The notes: generated by a model not told the origin, from the sequence alone. 64,000 nt of DNA from Ilumatobacteraceae bacterium (GCA_021299715.1 JAJTEL010000001.1:395171-459170), one strand, 5' to 3'; positions 44,605-55,306 are shown, counted from the first letter of the stretch. A program made the numbers and translations.

Positions 44605-45140
44605 AAAACGGAATCACTCTCGAACTCGACAACGGACTTTTCACCGTCGTCGAATTTCAGCATGTGAAGCCAGGCAAGGGCGGCGCTTTTGTTCGTACAA
44701 AGCTGCGCAACTTGCGTAATGGCAACGTGTTCGAAAAAACCTTCAACGCTGGTATCCGAGTTGAGCAAGCAATTCTCGATAAGCGCGATATGCAGTTCCT
44801 CTATAAAGACGGTTCCGATTTCGTTTTCATGGACACCGAGTCCTACGACCAAACAACAATTTCTCCAGCAGCGTTGGGCGATGCGGCCGACTATCTCATC
44901 GAGCAAGCCATGGCAATCATTGCGTACTACAACGGCGAAATTGTCACGGTCGAAATTCCAGCTTCGGTGGAATTGGTCATTTCCGAGACAGAGCCCGGCG
45001 TTCAAGGCGACCGTGTGTCTGGCGCGAAGAAGCCTGCAACATTGGAAACTGGAAAAGTCATTCAGGTTCCCTTGTTTGTCAACGTCGGAGACAAGGTCAA
45101 AGTTGACACTCGCTCTGGTGACTACATCACCCGCGTCTAA
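44577..45140 (+). CDS. efp: translation elongation factor P
   Basis: A 187-aa three-domain factor that rescues ribosomes stalled at polyproline. Domain I has the tip lysine in [18 protein letters not shown], the site modified in other bacteria; domains II and III end with [24 protein letters not shown]. The ribosome site AAGGA (44566-44570) lies inside pepQ, giving a 28-base gene overlap. nusB starts one base into its stop. Confidence 0.95.
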   Translation: MPAITTNDLKNGITLELDNGLFTVVEFQHVKPGKGGAFVRTKLRNLRNGNVFEKTFNAGIRVEQAILDKRDMQFLYKDGSDFVFMDTESYDQTTISPAALGDAADYLIEQAMAIIAYYNGEIVTVEIPASVELVISETEPGVQGDRVSGAKKPATLETGKVIQVPLFVNVGDKVKVDTRSGDYITRV

Positions 45141-45568
45141 TGACTGACGACGCGGAAGCATTTCGCCAGTACGACCCACGGACCGACGCTCGTGAGCAAG
45201 CAGTCATGCTTCTCTATGAATCAGAACAACGTTCGGTCTCGCCACTTGACCTAATGGTTGAACGTGGAGTGGCGTCAGAAGACATGGCTCGTGCACTCCT
45301 CGAAGGTGTTGAAGCGTCTCGTGCGCATATTGACTCAGAAATTGTCACTCATGCTCGCGGATGGGCACTCGATCGCATGCCTGCACTCGATCGAGCCATT
45401 CTTCGACTCGCAATCCATGAGCTTCTCGATCGACCCGATGTGCCTGTCGCAGTCGTCATTGATGAAGCGGTCGAGCTTGCTAAACGCTTTTCCACCGATG
45501 ATTCGGGTCGGTTCGTGAACGGTGTGCTTGCGGCGGTGGCCAAAACATCCCGTCCTTCTGCGGAATGA
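45140..45568 (+). CDS. nusB: transcription antitermination factor NusB
   Basis: A 142-aa all-helical protein that binds boxA of rRNA operons with NusE. REQAVMLLYESEQR at the start and WALDRMPALDRAILRLAIHELL, VVIDEAVELAKRFSTDDSGRFVNGVLAAV are the family core. One-base overlap with efp. Ends the block that in mycobacteria also ends at nusB. Confidence 0.92.
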   Translation: MTDDAEAFRQYDPRTDAREQAVMLLYESEQRSVSPLDLMVERGVASEDMARALLEGVEASRAHIDSEIVTHARGWALDRMPALDRAILRLAIHELLDRPDVPVAVVIDEAVELAKRFSTDDSGRFVNGVLAAVAKTSRPSAE

Positions 45569-45575
45569 TGGTGCC

Positions 45576-47033
45576 GTGGATTCCACGGTTGACTTTGTTC
45601 GCTCCTGTCGGGACTCGTTACGCCGGGTTTCGCCTTGGACCTGGGTGGTTTTTGCCGTGTGTTGCGCGCATGCATTCTGGATGTCGTGGCTGCAGGTAAA
45701 TCTTCATCGTGGTTTAGGAACATTTGCCTATGACGTTGGCTTGTACGACCAAGGAGTCTGGTTGTTGTCACGTGGGCAGGCTCCGTTTGTCACGCTGATG
45801 GGTCGAAACCTTTTTGGCGACCACGCATCACTCATTCTGGTTTTTCTGGTGCCGTTGTATTGGATTATTCCTGGCACGGCGACTCTGTTGGTTGTCCAGG
45901 CAGTCGCCATTGCAGGCGGTGCGATTCCTTTGTATCTCTTCGCCCGCCGAGTTCTACAGAGTGAACCATTGGGAGTGTGTGCGGCGTTTTTATGGCTTGC
46001 TAATCCCGCTGTAAACGGAACGGGAATGGAGAACTTCCATCCGGATTCATTTCTCGGTCTCTTCTTGCCGCTGGCGCTCTACGCGCTGTACGAACGGAAG
46101 TGGCGTCTGTACGCCGTCGCAGTCTTCTTGTGTTTGCTGGTGAAAGAAGATGTCGTTCTTGTCATGGTTCCTCTTGGAATTTTTGTTGCATTTCGATTTG
46201 ATCGCAGAAAGGGGCTGTGGACGGCGTTTGCTTCGCTGTTTGCCACTTTCGTGGGCATGTTCCTTCTCATGAAATCTCTAATTGGGGTTCCCACTAGAAA
46301 CACATGGCGAATTCCCTTCGGTGGTTTGTGGGGGTTTCTTCACGAACTCGTCACGAACCCACGTGCAGTTGCTCAATACCTGGTGTCGGAAGATCGAGCC
46401 CTCTACATGTTCCAAATGGCAGCACCGTTTGCTGCTGTCTTTGCATTGTCTCCATGGTTGACACTGGTCGCAGTCCCGGTCATTGCATCGAACGTTGTGA
46501 GTACGTTCTGGTATCAGCACAGCATTCAGTACCACTACTCATTGGTGGCGGTGCCAATTCTGGTGTGCGCCACAGTTTTTGGTGTGAAGGCTGTGGTGGC
46601 GAAATGGCGCGGGTTCGTGATGGCTGGCGTTGTTGTCACTACTGCGGTCACATTCATTGCGTGGGGTCAACACCCACTAGCTATCACTCCACGTTCGGTT
46701 CTTTCGTCCGACGCTGCTGTGGCTGTCGCGGCACGACAAATTGTGAAAGAGGTTCCCCAAGATGCGGTGGTCTCTGCTTATGACCCCCTTGTTACGTATT
46801 TGGCGCATCGCAAAGAGATCTACTTCTTCCCAAACCCGTTCCGGGCGGTGTACTACGGCGTGGGAACAGAAGTGGAGGGAACCAGACTCCCAGCAGCAGA
46901 CCGTGTGGAATATGTGGTGCTCCCTCGCATTTTGAACGAAACGCTCCGATGGGACTGGGCCGAGGTCAGCGCGGACTTCGAGGAAGTCTCAGGAAACCAG
47001 TACTGGCAGATTTTTCGCCGAAAACAGCGTTAG
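45576..47033 (+). CDS. DUF2079 polytopic membrane protein
   Basis: A 485-aa integral membrane protein with about ten helices. The N-terminal AYDVGLYDQGVWLLSRGQAPF and GRNLFGDHASLILVFLVPLYW are the DUF2079 hallmark, a family with GT-C glycosyltransferase-like architecture (acidic residues in the first extracytoplasmic loop). HPDSFLGLFLPLALYALYERKW and VKEDVVLVM follow. A role in polyprenyl-linked sugar transfer is possible but unproven. GTG 45576 is the first plausible start after nusB. It lies at the joint between the nusB and pyr blocks. Confidence 0.8.
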   Translation: MDSTVDFVRSCRDSLRRVSPWTWVVFAVCCAHAFWMSWLQVNLHRGLGTFAYDVGLYDQGVWLLSRGQAPFVTLMGRNLFGDHASLILVFLVPLYWIIPGTATLLVVQAVAIAGGAIPLYLFARRVLQSEPLGVCAAFLWLANPAVNGTGMENFHPDSFLGLFLPLALYALYERKWRLYAVAVFLCLLVKEDVVLVMVPLGIFVAFRFDRRKGLWTAFASLFATFVGMFLLMKSLIGVPTRNTWRIPFGGLWGFLHELVTNPRAVAQYLVSEDRALYMFQMAAPFAAVFALSPWLTLVAVPVIASNVVSTFWYQHSIQYHYSLVAVPILVCATVFGVKAVVAKWRGFVMAGVVVTTAVTFIAWGQHPLAITPRSVLSSDAAVAVAARQIVKEVPQDAVVSAYDPLVTYLAHRKEIYFFPNPFRAVYYGVGTEVEGTRLPAADRVEYVVLPRILNETLRWDWAEVSADFEEVSGNQYWQIFRRKQR

Positions 47034-47053
47034 CAAGACTGAGTCCGATGATG

Positions 47054-47059
47054 TAGAGT
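47054..47059 (+). promoter_or_regulatory. possible -10 element of the pyr operon
   Basis: TAGAGT, with TTAGCA (47030-47035) 18 bases upstream as a weak -35. Transcription would then begin near 47066, right at the foot of the PyrR hairpin. Confidence 0.4.
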
Positions 47060-47067
47060 TGACCTGA

Positions 47068-47098
47068 CCGTAAAACGAGTCCTGTGAGGCTCGAACGG
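47068..47098 (+). promoter_or_regulatory. PyrR-binding RNA hairpin (pyr leader)
   Basis: The lower stem CCGT/ACGG (47068-47071, 47095-47098) and the upper stem CGAG/CTCG (47076-47079, 47090-47093) are separated by a purine bulge (AAAA opposite A), with the loop TCCTGTGAGG. The AGTCCNGNGAGGCT core and the bulge are those of known PyrR-binding loops. UMP-bound PyrR should bind here and lower expression of the operon. Confidence 0.85.
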
Positions 47099-47107
47099 AA
47101 GGAAAAC

Positions 47108-47191
47108 ATGAATCTACGAATTCCCACACACGCACGCCCCTTACACGGGGCGTTTTTCATGCCCACACACATTTTCATCGCTTGCCGGTGA
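47108..47191 (+). CDS. pyr operon leader peptide, 27 aa
   Basis: A short ORF starting ATG 47108 behind a strong ribosome site GGAAGGA (47097-47103) that touches the 3' strand of the PyrR hairpin. It encodes a basic, His/Pro-containing peptide ([20 protein letters not shown]...) and stops at TGA 47189-47191, overlapping the pyrR GTG by four bases. Codons 9-17 cover an intrinsic terminator. Translation is inferred from the ribosome site, the ATG and the stop/start overlap; the peptide itself looks unremarkable. Confidence 0.55.
   Translation: MNLRIPTHARPLHGAFFMPTHIFIACR
47134..47157 (+). terminator. intrinsic terminator (attenuator) in the pyr leader
   Basis: ACGCCCC (47134-47140), loop TTACAC, GGGGCGT (47147-47153), then TTTT. 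A perfect 7-bp stem with a U-tract, located between the PyrR hairpin and pyrR and wholly inside the leader ORF. Confidence 0.75.
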
Positions 47192-47724
47192 GCGCTGTGA
47201 CAACCACTGCGGTTGACATTCTTGGCGCCGACGACGTGTCGCGCGCCATCACCCGCATTTCTCACGAGATTGTTGAGCGAAATCCGGCTCTTGATTCGGT
47301 GGTCATTGTCGGAATGCAGACTGGCGGTACGTGGATTGCAAAGCGCTTGTGTGAGTCGGTGAACAAAATTGTTGAAGGTGCCAATGTGCCCTTGGGCGCT
47401 ATCGATATCTCGCTCTACCGCGATGACTACAGCTTGCGACCTGTCGTGCTGTCTGCACCCACCGACATTCCTGTCGATCTCACAGGCCGCACCGTTGTCC
47501 TTGTCGATGACGTCCTTTTTACTGGCCGCACTGTACGTGCTGCTTTAGAAGCCCTGAACGATTACGGACGTCCTCGTGCGGTTCAACTGGCTGTCATGGT
47601 GGACCGCGGTCACCGTGAACTGCCCATTCGTCCTGACTACGTGGGCAAGAACATCCCTACGCACTTCAGTGACGAGGTGGCGGTAGGTCCCAATGGCGTC
47701 ACGGTTTCGGCGGTGGCGACGTGA
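47188..47724 (+). CDS. pyrR: pyr operon regulator / uracil phosphoribosyltransferase PyrR
   Basis: A 178-aa PRTase-fold RNA-binding regulator of pyrimidine synthesis. [31 protein letters not shown] and the PRPP loop [21 protein letters not shown] are diagnostic. GTG 47188 is chosen as it overlaps the leader ORF stop (GTGA), which suggests translational coupling; TTG 47182 is in frame but lacks support. It should bind the hairpin upstream in its own transcript. Overlaps pyrB by GTGA. Confidence 0.93.
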   Translation: MSAVTTTAVDILGADDVSRAITRISHEIVERNPALDSVVIVGMQTGGTWIAKRLCESVNKIVEGANVPLGAIDISLYRDDYSLRPVVLSAPTDIPVDLTGRTVVLVDDVLFTGRTVRAALEALNDYGRPRAVQLAVMVDRGHRELPIRPDYVGKNIPTHFSDEVAVGPNGVTVSAVAT

Positions 47725-48671
47725 AGCATCTTCTCGACACTCACGACCTGTCCATAGACGACATTGTCAACATTCTCGACGTGGCGGACCGAATGGCCGA
47801 AGTAAATCGTCGTCAAGTTCCGAAGGTCCCCGCACTGAAGGGGAAAACCATCGCCACTGTGTTTTTTGAAGATTCCACACGAACTCGTCTGAGTTTTGAA
47901 ACTGCAGCTCGTCGTTTGTCTGCAGATGTGCTCACATTTCTCGCGTCTAGTTCAAGCGTGAACAAAGGCGAGAGCCTGCGTGACACCATTGAAACGTTGT
48001 CAGCCATGGGTGTCCAAGCCTTTGTCGTTCGGCACAAGTCCAGTGGAGTTCCATTACAACTTTCTCAGTGGACCGACGCATCTGTCATTAATGCTGGCGA
48101 TGGGTGGCATCAGCATCCAACGCAAGGTCTCTTAGACGCCTACACCATCACTCGTGAATTCGGAACTCCAACGTCGCTTGCTGGTCGCACAGTTGCCATT
48201 GTTGGTGACATTAAACATTCGCGCGTTGCGCGCAGCAACATAGACCTTTTCACTCGGTTGGGTGCACGAGTTGTCCTTGTAGCCCCACCATCACTGTTGC
48301 CATCACATGTAGAGACGTGGCCAGTAGACGTTCGCTCAACCATGGACGATGTCATCGACAATGTCGACGTGGTCTATCTGCTTCGCATGCAATTAGAGCG
48401 TATGCAGTCGGCATCTATTCCCAACTTGGCGGAGTACACGCGCTTGTATGCGTTAACCCCAGAACGCGCTGCTGTTTTGCAAGATCATGCGTTGCTGATG
48501 CATCCAGGGCCAATGAACAGGGGAGTTGAAATTACGGTCGATCCCGCCGATGTAGCCGGCTCTCGCATTCTTCAGCAAGTAACAAACGGAGTGTCCATAC
48601 GTATGGCGGTGTTGTTTACCTTGCTAGGCGGCGACAGTGTGTCCAGTTTGACTGCAGGTGGGGAAGCATGA
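47721..48671 (+). CDS. pyrB: aspartate carbamoyltransferase, catalytic subunit
   Basis: A 316-aa transcarbamoylase condensing carbamoyl phosphate and aspartate. The phosphate site [33 protein letters not shown] and [13 protein letters not shown] are all present. There is no pyrI regulatory subunit nearby. GTG start in the pyrR stop; ATGA overlap into pyrC, so carbamoyl-aspartate synthesis and ring closure are coupled in expression. Confidence 0.96.
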   Translation: MKHLLDTHDLSIDDIVNILDVADRMAEVNRRQVPKVPALKGKTIATVFFEDSTRTRLSFETAARRLSADVLTFLASSSSVNKGESLRDTIETLSAMGVQAFVVRHKSSGVPLQLSQWTDASVINAGDGWHQHPTQGLLDAYTITREFGTPTSLAGRTVAIVGDIKHSRVARSNIDLFTRLGARVVLVAPPSLLPSHVETWPVDVRSTMDDVIDNVDVVYLLRMQLERMQSASIPNLAEYTRLYALTPERAAVLQDHALLMHPGPMNRGVEITVDPADVAGSRILQQVTNGVSIRMAVLFTLLGGDSVSSLTAGGEA

Positions 48672-49948
48672 GCCAGTCACTTCTTCTTCAGAATGTCACG
48701 GTGGTCAATCCCGATGCGGTGTTCGTTTCCGATGTGCTTATTCAGAACGGCCGTGTCTCTGCAATAGGGAACGGGCTCACTGGCGACATCGTTGTGAATG
48801 GCTCTGGGCTCTACGCATCGTCAGGGTTTGTCGATTTGCACACTCATCTTCGCGAACCCGGCAAGGAAGAAGCAGAGACCATTGAAAGTGGTAGTCGTGC
48901 CGCAGCATTGGGTGGGTATACCGCTGTTGTCGCAATGCCCAATACGGACCCAGCGCAAGACAATGTTGCGACAGTTGCATTTGTTCGGGAACAAGGCATC
49001 AAGGCCGGACTCTGTGAGGTGCTTCCTTCTGGATGTATCACGGTGGGTCGCCTGGGCGAATCGCTCGCACCGTTCGATCAATTGGCAAAAGTGGGTGTCA
49101 CTCTCTGCACCGATGATGGCAACGGAGTGCAAAGCGAATCTCTGATGCAGCAGGCGCTAGTTGCTGCCAAAAAACTAAATATCACCATGGCCCAACATTG
49201 CGAAGTCTCAGAGATGACCATTGGTGCTGCCATGCACGACGGCGAATGTTGCTCACATCTTGGAGTTCCCGGATGGCCAGCAGAAGCAGAAGTGCAGATG
49301 GTACTTCGAGACATCGAACTTGTTCGTCGCACCGGCGGTCGCTTGCATCTCTTGCACCTCTCCACTGCTGAGAGCGTGGCTCTCGTTCGCGATGCAAAGA
49401 AGGAGGGGCTGCCGATCACTGCCGAAGTCACTCCTCACCATCTGTCATTACAAGACACTTTGCTAAAGAGTTTCAATCCCATCTTTAAGGTGAACCCGCC
49501 GTTGCGCACACCGCGCGACATTGAAGCGCTGAAGGAAGGACTTGCAGACGGCACAATCGATGCAGTCGCTACCGATCACGCACCACACGCCGGGCACACA
49601 AAAGAACAACCACTCGATGTGGCGCCACCAGGCATGTTGGGACTTGAAACCGCACTAGCGGTGGTCAACACCGCAGTCACACTCGACGTTCAAAAACTTG
49701 CTGCACTGATGTCATGGAACCCTGCGCGTATTGCTCGCCTTGAATCCCATCAAGGGCGGCCTCTCGCAGTGGGGGAACCCGCAAACATCGCAGTGTGGGA
49801 CACCACATCGGTGTGGACCGTGCAAAAAGATGCACTTGCGAGCAAAAGCAAGAACACTCCGTATCACGGAATGGCCGTACGTGGCCGCGTGCACCACACC
49901 ATTTTCAACGGAGAACTCGTCGTACATGAAGGAAAGGCACTGAAGTGA
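48668..49948 (+). CDS. pyrC: dihydroorotase, class I
   Basis: A 426-aa amidohydrolase closing carbamoyl-aspartate to dihydroorotate. The zinc motif is in FVDLHTHLREPGKEEAETIESG; the catalytic Asp in VATDHAPHAGHTKEQP. Histidines in MAQHCEVSE and HLLHLSTAES complete the site. It ends with the usual RGRVHHTIFNGELV beta sandwich. It overlaps carA by GTGA. Confidence 0.95.
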   Translation: MSQSLLLQNVTVVNPDAVFVSDVLIQNGRVSAIGNGLTGDIVVNGSGLYASSGFVDLHTHLREPGKEEAETIESGSRAAALGGYTAVVAMPNTDPAQDNVATVAFVREQGIKAGLCEVLPSGCITVGRLGESLAPFDQLAKVGVTLCTDDGNGVQSESLMQQALVAAKKLNITMAQHCEVSEMTIGAAMHDGECCSHLGVPGWPAEAEVQMVLRDIELVRRTGGRLHLLHLSTAESVALVRDAKKEGLPITAEVTPHHLSLQDTLLKSFNPIFKVNPPLRTPRDIEALKEGLADGTIDAVATDHAPHAGHTKEQPLDVAPPGMLGLETALAVVNTAVTLDVQKLAALMSWNPARIARLESHQGRPLAVGEPANIAVWDTTSVWTVQKDALASKSKNTPYHGMAVRGRVHHTIFNGELVVHEGKALK

Positions 49949-51033
49949 CCAACTCGCTTACCTCAATCGCACTCGTCTTAGAAGATGGTTCCGTCTTTGA
50001 AGGCGAGGCAATCGGACACATTCCTTCAAACGGAATCGCCGCCGGAGAAGTGGTGTTCAACACCACGCTGACTGGGTACCAGGAAGTTATTTCCGACCCG
50101 TCGTATGCAGGTCAAATCATCACCTTCACTACGTCGCACATTGGTAACTATGGCGCTACATCTGCAGACGCTGAATCACGTGGCACGTTTGCGCGAGGAG
50201 TCATCGTGCGCGACATGGCGCGACGTCGAAGCAACTGGCGAAGCGAAGAAGACCTAGACACCATGTTGAAGTCTCACAACTTGCCGGGAATTGCTGGTCT
50301 CGACACTCGCCGTCTCACACGCCTTCTTCGCGACTCGGGGTCACTTCGTGGTGCATTTGGCACGGCGAGCGAAAAAGAACTTCATGCCGCGGCTCAAGCC
50401 GAAACTGGAACATCGGGCATCGACCTTGTTGCTCAGGTCACGACTCCACAGTCCTATACGTACGGAGATGGGAAGTTCTCTGTGGTTGCATACGACTTTG
50501 GTATCAAGACCACCATCTTGCGATGCTTGTCAGAAATTGCTCGTGTCACAGTTGTTCCCGCGGGAACCTCTGCTGAAGAAGTCCTCGCGTTGTCTCCCGA
50601 CGGAGTCTTTTTGTCGAATGGTCCTGGAGACCCTGAAATGGTGAGTGGCGCAACGCAGAACATTCGCGCCATCGTGGAAGCTGGTACTGCCACGTTTGGA
50701 ATTTGTCTCGGTCATCAACTTTTGTCGCGTGCATTCGACGGGCACACATTCAAGCTTCCGTTTGGTCACCACGGCGGCAATCACCCTGTTCGAAACTTGG
50801 CGACCGGCGCGGTGGAAATCACCAGCCAGAACCACAACTTCTGTGTCGATCCCGATTCGCTCGCCGCAGTTGCTGACATCACACACATCAACTTGAACGA
50901 CAACACGAACGAAGGAATGCGCTTGAAGAAGCATCGAGCGTTTTCTGTTCAGTATCACCCTGAAGCAGGTCCTGGGCCGCACGACAGCCGCTACCTCTTC
51001 GCCCAATTCGCAGAACTGATGGAGGGCAAGTAA
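49945..51033 (+). CDS. carA: carbamoyl-phosphate synthase, small (glutaminase) subunit
   Basis: A 362-aa subunit that frees ammonia from glutamine. N-terminal [36 protein letters not shown]; class I amidotransferase triad Cys in [14 protein letters not shown] and His/Glu in [17 protein letters not shown] start; its TAA shares one base with the carB ATG. Confidence 0.96.
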   Translation: MTNSLTSIALVLEDGSVFEGEAIGHIPSNGIAAGEVVFNTTLTGYQEVISDPSYAGQIITFTTSHIGNYGATSADAESRGTFARGVIVRDMARRRSNWRSEEDLDTMLKSHNLPGIAGLDTRRLTRLLRDSGSLRGAFGTASEKELHAAAQAETGTSGIDLVAQVTTPQSYTYGDGKFSVVAYDFGIKTTILRCLSEIARVTVVPAGTSAEEVLALSPDGVFLSNGPGDPEMVSGATQNIRAIVEAGTATFGICLGHQLLSRAFDGHTFKLPFGHHGGNHPVRNLATGAVEITSQNHNFCVDPDSLAAVADITHINLNDNTNEGMRLKKHRAFSVQYHPEAGPGPHDSRYLFAQFAELMEGK

Positions 51034-54000
51034 TGCCACGCCGTAACGACATTCATAACATTCTCATCATCGGGTCTGGCCCAATTGTGATTGGCCAAGC
51101 GTGCGAGTTCGACTACTCCGGAACACAAGCGTGTCGAGTATTGAAGTCGGAGGGATATCGCGTTGTGCTTGCCAACTCGAACCCGGCCACCATCATGACC
51201 GACCCTGACTTCGCGGACCGCACGTACATCGAGCCGCTCACACCAGAGATACTGGCCAAGATCATTGAACGTGAAAAACCCGATGCAGTGTTGCCAACAT
51301 TGGGCGGACAAACAGGTCTGAACCTTGCCATGGCGCTCTACGAGCAAGGACTAGTTGGTGTTCCAGGAACTCCAGAACTTATTGGCGCTAACGCAGAAGC
51401 AATTGCCACTGCAGAAGACCGTGACAAGTTCAAGCAAGCCATGATTGAAATAGGGCTCGATGTGCCGCGTAGTGGCATAGCGCACAACATGGACGAAGCA
51501 ACAGCAGTGTTGGAAGAGATTGGGTTGCCGGTCATTATTCGCCCTGCGTACATCTTGGGTGGTCGCGGTACCGGAATTGCCAACACCATGGAAGAGTTCT
51601 TGAAGGTGGCACACGATGGTCTAGATGCAAGCCCTATCCGTGAAATTTTGATTGAGACTTCCATCGTTGGATGGAAGGAGTACGAACTTGAAGTGATGCG
51701 CGACAAGGCAGACAACTGCGTCATTATCTGCAGCATTGAGAACTTCGACCCAATGGGCGTTCACACGGGTGACTCCATCACGGTTGCACCCGCACAAACA
51801 TTGTCCGATGTTGAATATCAGCGCATGCGCGACGCAGCCCTTGCGTGCATCCGCCGAGTAGGTGTTGAGACCGGCGGTTCAAATGTTCAGTTCGCACTGA
51901 ATCCCGCAAATGGCGACATGGTTGTCATTGAAATGAATCCTCGTGTATCGCGCTCATCGGCGTTGGCCTCAAAGGCAACAGGTTTCCCCATTGCCAAAAT
52001 TGCTGCCAAGTTGGCTGTGGGTTACACGCTCGACGAAATTCCCAACGACATCACACGTATGACGCCGGCGAGTTTTGAACCAACAATCGACTATGTCGTC
52101 ACCAAGATTCCACGATGGGCATTCGAAAAACTGCCAGGAACATCGGGAGTTCTGGGAACACAAATGCAAAGCGTTGGTGAGGCCATGGCCATTGGCAGAA
52201 CTTTCCCCGAAAGTTTGCAGAAGGGTCTGCGCTCACTTGAGCAAGGCCGTCTCGGCTTGAACTGCGACCCGGGCGAATCCCTCTATGACCCATTGAGCGA
52301 CGAAGCGTTGTTGGCGAAAGCTGCTGTAGCTACTCCCGAGCGAATCTTCCAGGTAGGTGAAGCGTTGCGTCGAGGCATGGGCGTTGACCGCGTGCATGAT
52401 GCAACAAAGATCGACCCATGGTTCCTCGACCAAATGCAGATCATCATTGATGAACGTGAAGCAATGGAAGGAAGCACAATCACCTCGCTCACTCGAGCAC
52501 AGATGCGTCGTGCAAAGCGCCTCGGATTCTCCGATGCACAACTTGCATACCTCTTGAAGAGTGATGAACTGTCTGTACGTGCGCACCGAGAAGATCTAGG
52601 TGTCATTCCTACATACAAGACCGTCGACACATGTAGTGCAGAGTTTGCGGCGCAAACTCCGTATCACTACTCAACCTATGAAGACGAGAACGAAGTGCGA
52701 CCATCAGATCGTCCACGCGTCATCATCTTGGGTTCGGGTCCGAACAGAATCGGTCAAGGAATTGAATTTGACTATTGCTGTGTACATTCCAGCTTCGCTT
52801 TGCGAGATGCAGGCTTCGAGACAGTCATGGTGAACTGCAACCCTGAAACGGTGTCCACCGACTACGACACGTCCGATCGTTTGTACTTCGAGCCTCTTAC
52901 TCGAGAGGATGTGCTGAATGTCATTGCTGCGGAAACCTTGGCTGCAGGGGGAGTGCCACCGAAAGTCATTGTGAGTCTTGGTGGTCAGACACCGCTAAAA
53001 CTGTCTGGCCTTATTGACCCTGCTCTCATTGCTGGTACATCTCCACATTCCATCGATCTCGCAGAAGACCGCGAGAAGTGGAATCAACTGTGTGAGAGTT
53101 TGTCCATCCCTCAGCCTCCAGGTGGAACCGCTGTGACACTGGACGAAGCCCGCACTATTGCACAGCAGGTGGGATTCCCCGTGTTGGTTCGTCCTAGTTA
53201 CGTATTGGGCGGCCGAGCAATGCAAATTGTCCACGACATGGGTGCGCTCGAACGCGCCATGGAACAACTTGCTGCCGATGGAAGTTTGGGCAAAGAAGGC
53301 GGACTCTCGGCTGAGCGACCTGTTCTCATCGACCGTTTCCTCGCCGACGCTACGGAAGTAGATGTGGATGCAATTCGAGATCACACCGGCGAAGTTCTCA
53401 TTGGCGGCGTGATGGAGCACGTGGAGGAAGCAGGAGTTCACTCCGGAGACTCAGCGTGTGCCATTCCGCCACAAACACTTCCTGCATGGGTAGTTGAAGT
53501 TATTAGCGAGTACACATCATCAATTGCACACGCTCTTGATGTGCGCGGGCTTATCAATGTGCAGTTTGCGGTGCTCGGTACAACGGTGTATGTCATTGAA
53601 GCCAACCCGCGTGCATCACGCACAGTGCCGTTTGTTGCAAAAGCCACCGGTGTGCCACTAGCAAAAGTGGCCAGCCGTGTCATGTTGGGTGCAACCCTCA
53701 ATGAACTACGCACTGAAGGACTTCTCACGCCGCCAGTAACAGGCGGACATGTGTCTGTGAAGGAAGCCGTCTTGCCTTTCAGTCGATTCCCCGAAGTCGA
53801 TACAGCGCTGGGACCAGAAATGCGTTCCACGGGTGAAGTCATGGGAATCGACAGAACGTTTGGTCGAGCGTTTGTGAAATCACAAACTGCTGCCGGAACA
53901 GTTCTTCCCACATCGGGAATGGTGTTCTTGTCGCTGAACGATGGAGATAAGCCGGCAGGATTGGTGGTGGCCAAACGACTACGTGCATTAGGTCTTGGCA

Positions 54001-54326
54001 TCGCAGCCACCACTGGTACAGCTGAGTATCTGGCCAAATTCGGATTACCTGTCGACCGAGTGGTGGGCAAGTTGTCAGAGATGGCGGGAACAAGTATGGA
54101 CAATGCAGTCGATCTTGTCGCTCAAGGAGAAATCAGTTTTGTGGTGAATACACCGCATGGTCGTGGTTCCCGTGAAGATGGAGAAGCAATTCGTAAAGCC
54201 GCGAACTCCAATCGCGTCTCATCTGTGACCACTGTCGAAGCAGCACTCGCAGCAGTGAACGGTTTGTGGGAACAACGCGAGTCAGAAATTGAAGTGTGCT
54301 CGTTGCAGGAGTATCACGGACGATGA
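51033..54326 (+). CDS. carB: carbamoyl-phosphate synthase, large subunit
   Basis: A 1097-aa synthetase with two ATP-grasp halves. [30 protein letters not shown] opens the carboxyphosphate half; [23 protein letters not shown] (from about residue 567) opens the carbamoyl-phosphate half; [22 protein letters not shown] and [22 protein letters not shown] are the paired metal/ATP motifs. The last about 140 residues are the MGS-like allosteric domain. Full length. It feeds both pyrimidine and arginine synthesis. Confidence 0.97.
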   Translation: MPRRNDIHNILIIGSGPIVIGQACEFDYSGTQACRVLKSEGYRVVLANSNPATIMTDPDFADRTYIEPLTPEILAKIIEREKPDAVLPTLGGQTGLNLAMALYEQGLVGVPGTPELIGANAEAIATAEDRDKFKQAMIEIGLDVPRSGIAHNMDEATAVLEEIGLPVIIRPAYILGGRGTGIANTMEEFLKVAHDGLDASPIREILIETSIVGWKEYELEVMRDKADNCVIICSIENFDPMGVHTGDSITVAPAQTLSDVEYQRMRDAALACIRRVGVETGGSNVQFALNPANGDMVVIEMNPRVSRSSALASKATGFPIAKIAAKLAVGYTLDEIPNDITRMTPASFEPTIDYVVTKIPRWAFEKLPGTSGVLGTQMQSVGEAMAIGRTFPESLQKGLRSLEQGRLGLNCDPGESLYDPLSDEALLAKAAVATPERIFQVGEALRRGMGVDRVHDATKIDPWFLDQMQIIIDEREAMEGSTITSLTRAQMRRAKRLGFSDAQLAYLLKSDELSVRAHREDLGVIPTYKTVDTCSAEFAAQTPYHYSTYEDENEVRPSDRPRVIILGSGPNRIGQGIEFDYCCVHSSFALRDAGFETVMVNCNPETVSTDYDTSDRLYFEPLTREDVLNVIAAETLAAGGVPPKVIVSLGGQTPLKLSGLIDPALIAGTSPHSIDLAEDREKWNQLCESLSIPQPPGGTAVTLDEARTIAQQVGFPVLVRPSYVLGGRAMQIVHDMGALERAMEQLAADGSLGKEGGLSAERPVLIDRFLADATEVDVDAIRDHTGEVLIGGVMEHVEEAGVHSGDSACAIPPQTLPAWVVEVISEYTSSIAHALDVRGLINVQFAVLGTTVYVIEANPRASRTVPFVAKATGVPLAKVASRVMLGATLNELRTEGLLTPPVTGGHVSVKEAVLPFSRFPEVDTALGPEMRSTGEVMGIDRTFGRAFVKSQTAAGTVLPTSGMVFLSLNDGDKPAGLVVAKRLRALGLGIAATTGTAEYLAKFGLPVDRVVGKLSEMAGTSMDNAVDLVAQGEISFVVNTPHGRGSREDGEAIRKAANSNRVSSVTTVEAALAAVNGLWEQRESEIEVCSLQEYHGR

Positions 54327-55276
54327 TGAAGAACAGGCGTGGTGAAGCGGCTCTCCAAACATTGGGGTCGGTGACCGTTGGGGGAGTCACTCTCTCTACG
54401 CCGTTCCTCACTGCGTCGGGTACTGCTGGTCACGATGTTGAATTTGCTTCGTACATGCCAATGAATAAATTGGGCGCAACTGTTGCCAAGAGTTTGTTTC
54501 ATGAAGAGTGGGCCGGAAATCCCGCGCCGCGCGTGCATGTGGCTCGTGGTGGCATGGTGAATGCTGTGGGTCTACAAGGGCCTGGGGTTGTGGTATGGGT
54601 TCGCGACTCGTTGCCGAAATGCGAATCTCTTGGTGTCACCGTTGTTGCAAGTATTTGGGGTCGCACAATTCAGGAATATGTTCGTGCCGCAGAACTGCTT
54701 CGCGATGCCGGAAACCGCATTGCCGCTGTAGAGGTGAACTTGTCCTGTCCAAACTTGGAAGGCCGCAGCGGAATCATTGCCCACGACGCAGATCTTTCGG
54801 GCCGCATCATCTCTGAAGTCTGCGCAGTTACCGCGGTGCCAGTGTGGGCCAAGCTGAGTGCTAACACAGATCGCATCATCGACGTTGCAGAGTCTGTGGT
54901 TGGTGCTGGTGCTATGTCTCTCACCCTCATCAACACCATTCTTGGTATGCAGATCGATGTGCGTACCGGTAAGCCCACTTTGGGTAATGGTGGTGGCGGA
55001 CTGTCTGGTTCAGCAATTCATCCCATTGCAGTTCGCGCAGTTCACGATGTACGTGTTGCAATGCCATCGGTGGACATCATCGGAGTGGGCGGTGTCTCCT
55101 CTGGGGCTGATGCGCTTGAAATGATGATGGCCGGCGCTAATGCGGTGCAGGTCGGTACAGCCTCATTTGCAAACCCGGCGGCAACATGGAACATCGCGTG
55201 CGACGCCGCACGCCAAGCGAGGTCACAAGGCGCTCGCACATGGGGTGACATTGTCTCAGTGATGCATCGCACCTAG
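54323..55276 (+). CDS. pyrD: dihydroorotate dehydrogenase, class 1 (1B-like)
   Basis: A 317-aa FMN enzyme oxidising dihydroorotate to orotate. The catalytic Cys is in [58 protein letters not shown] resembles class 1[30 protein letters not shown] is the FMN phosphate site. Class 1B normally pairs with PyrK, which is not encoded next to it here. Mycobacterial operons have pyrF at this place, and use a class 2 PyrD elsewhere. ATG 54323 overlaps the carB stop. Confidence 0.9.
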   Translation: MMKNRRGEAALQTLGSVTVGGVTLSTPFLTASGTAGHDVEFASYMPMNKLGATVAKSLFHEEWAGNPAPRVHVARGGMVNAVGLQGPGVVVWVRDSLPKCESLGVTVVASIWGRTIQEYVRAAELLRDAGNRIAAVEVNLSCPNLEGRSGIIAHDADLSGRIISEVCAVTAVPVWAKLSANTDRIIDVAESVVGAGAMSLTLINTILGMQIDVRTGKPTLGNGGGGLSGSAIHPIAVRAVHDVRVAMPSVDIIGVGGVSSGADALEMMMAGANAVQVGTASFANPAATWNIACDAARQARSQGARTWGDIVSVMHRT

Positions 55277-55306
55277 GGGTTCCGTTGCGTGCGAGGTTCT
55301 CGCAAC

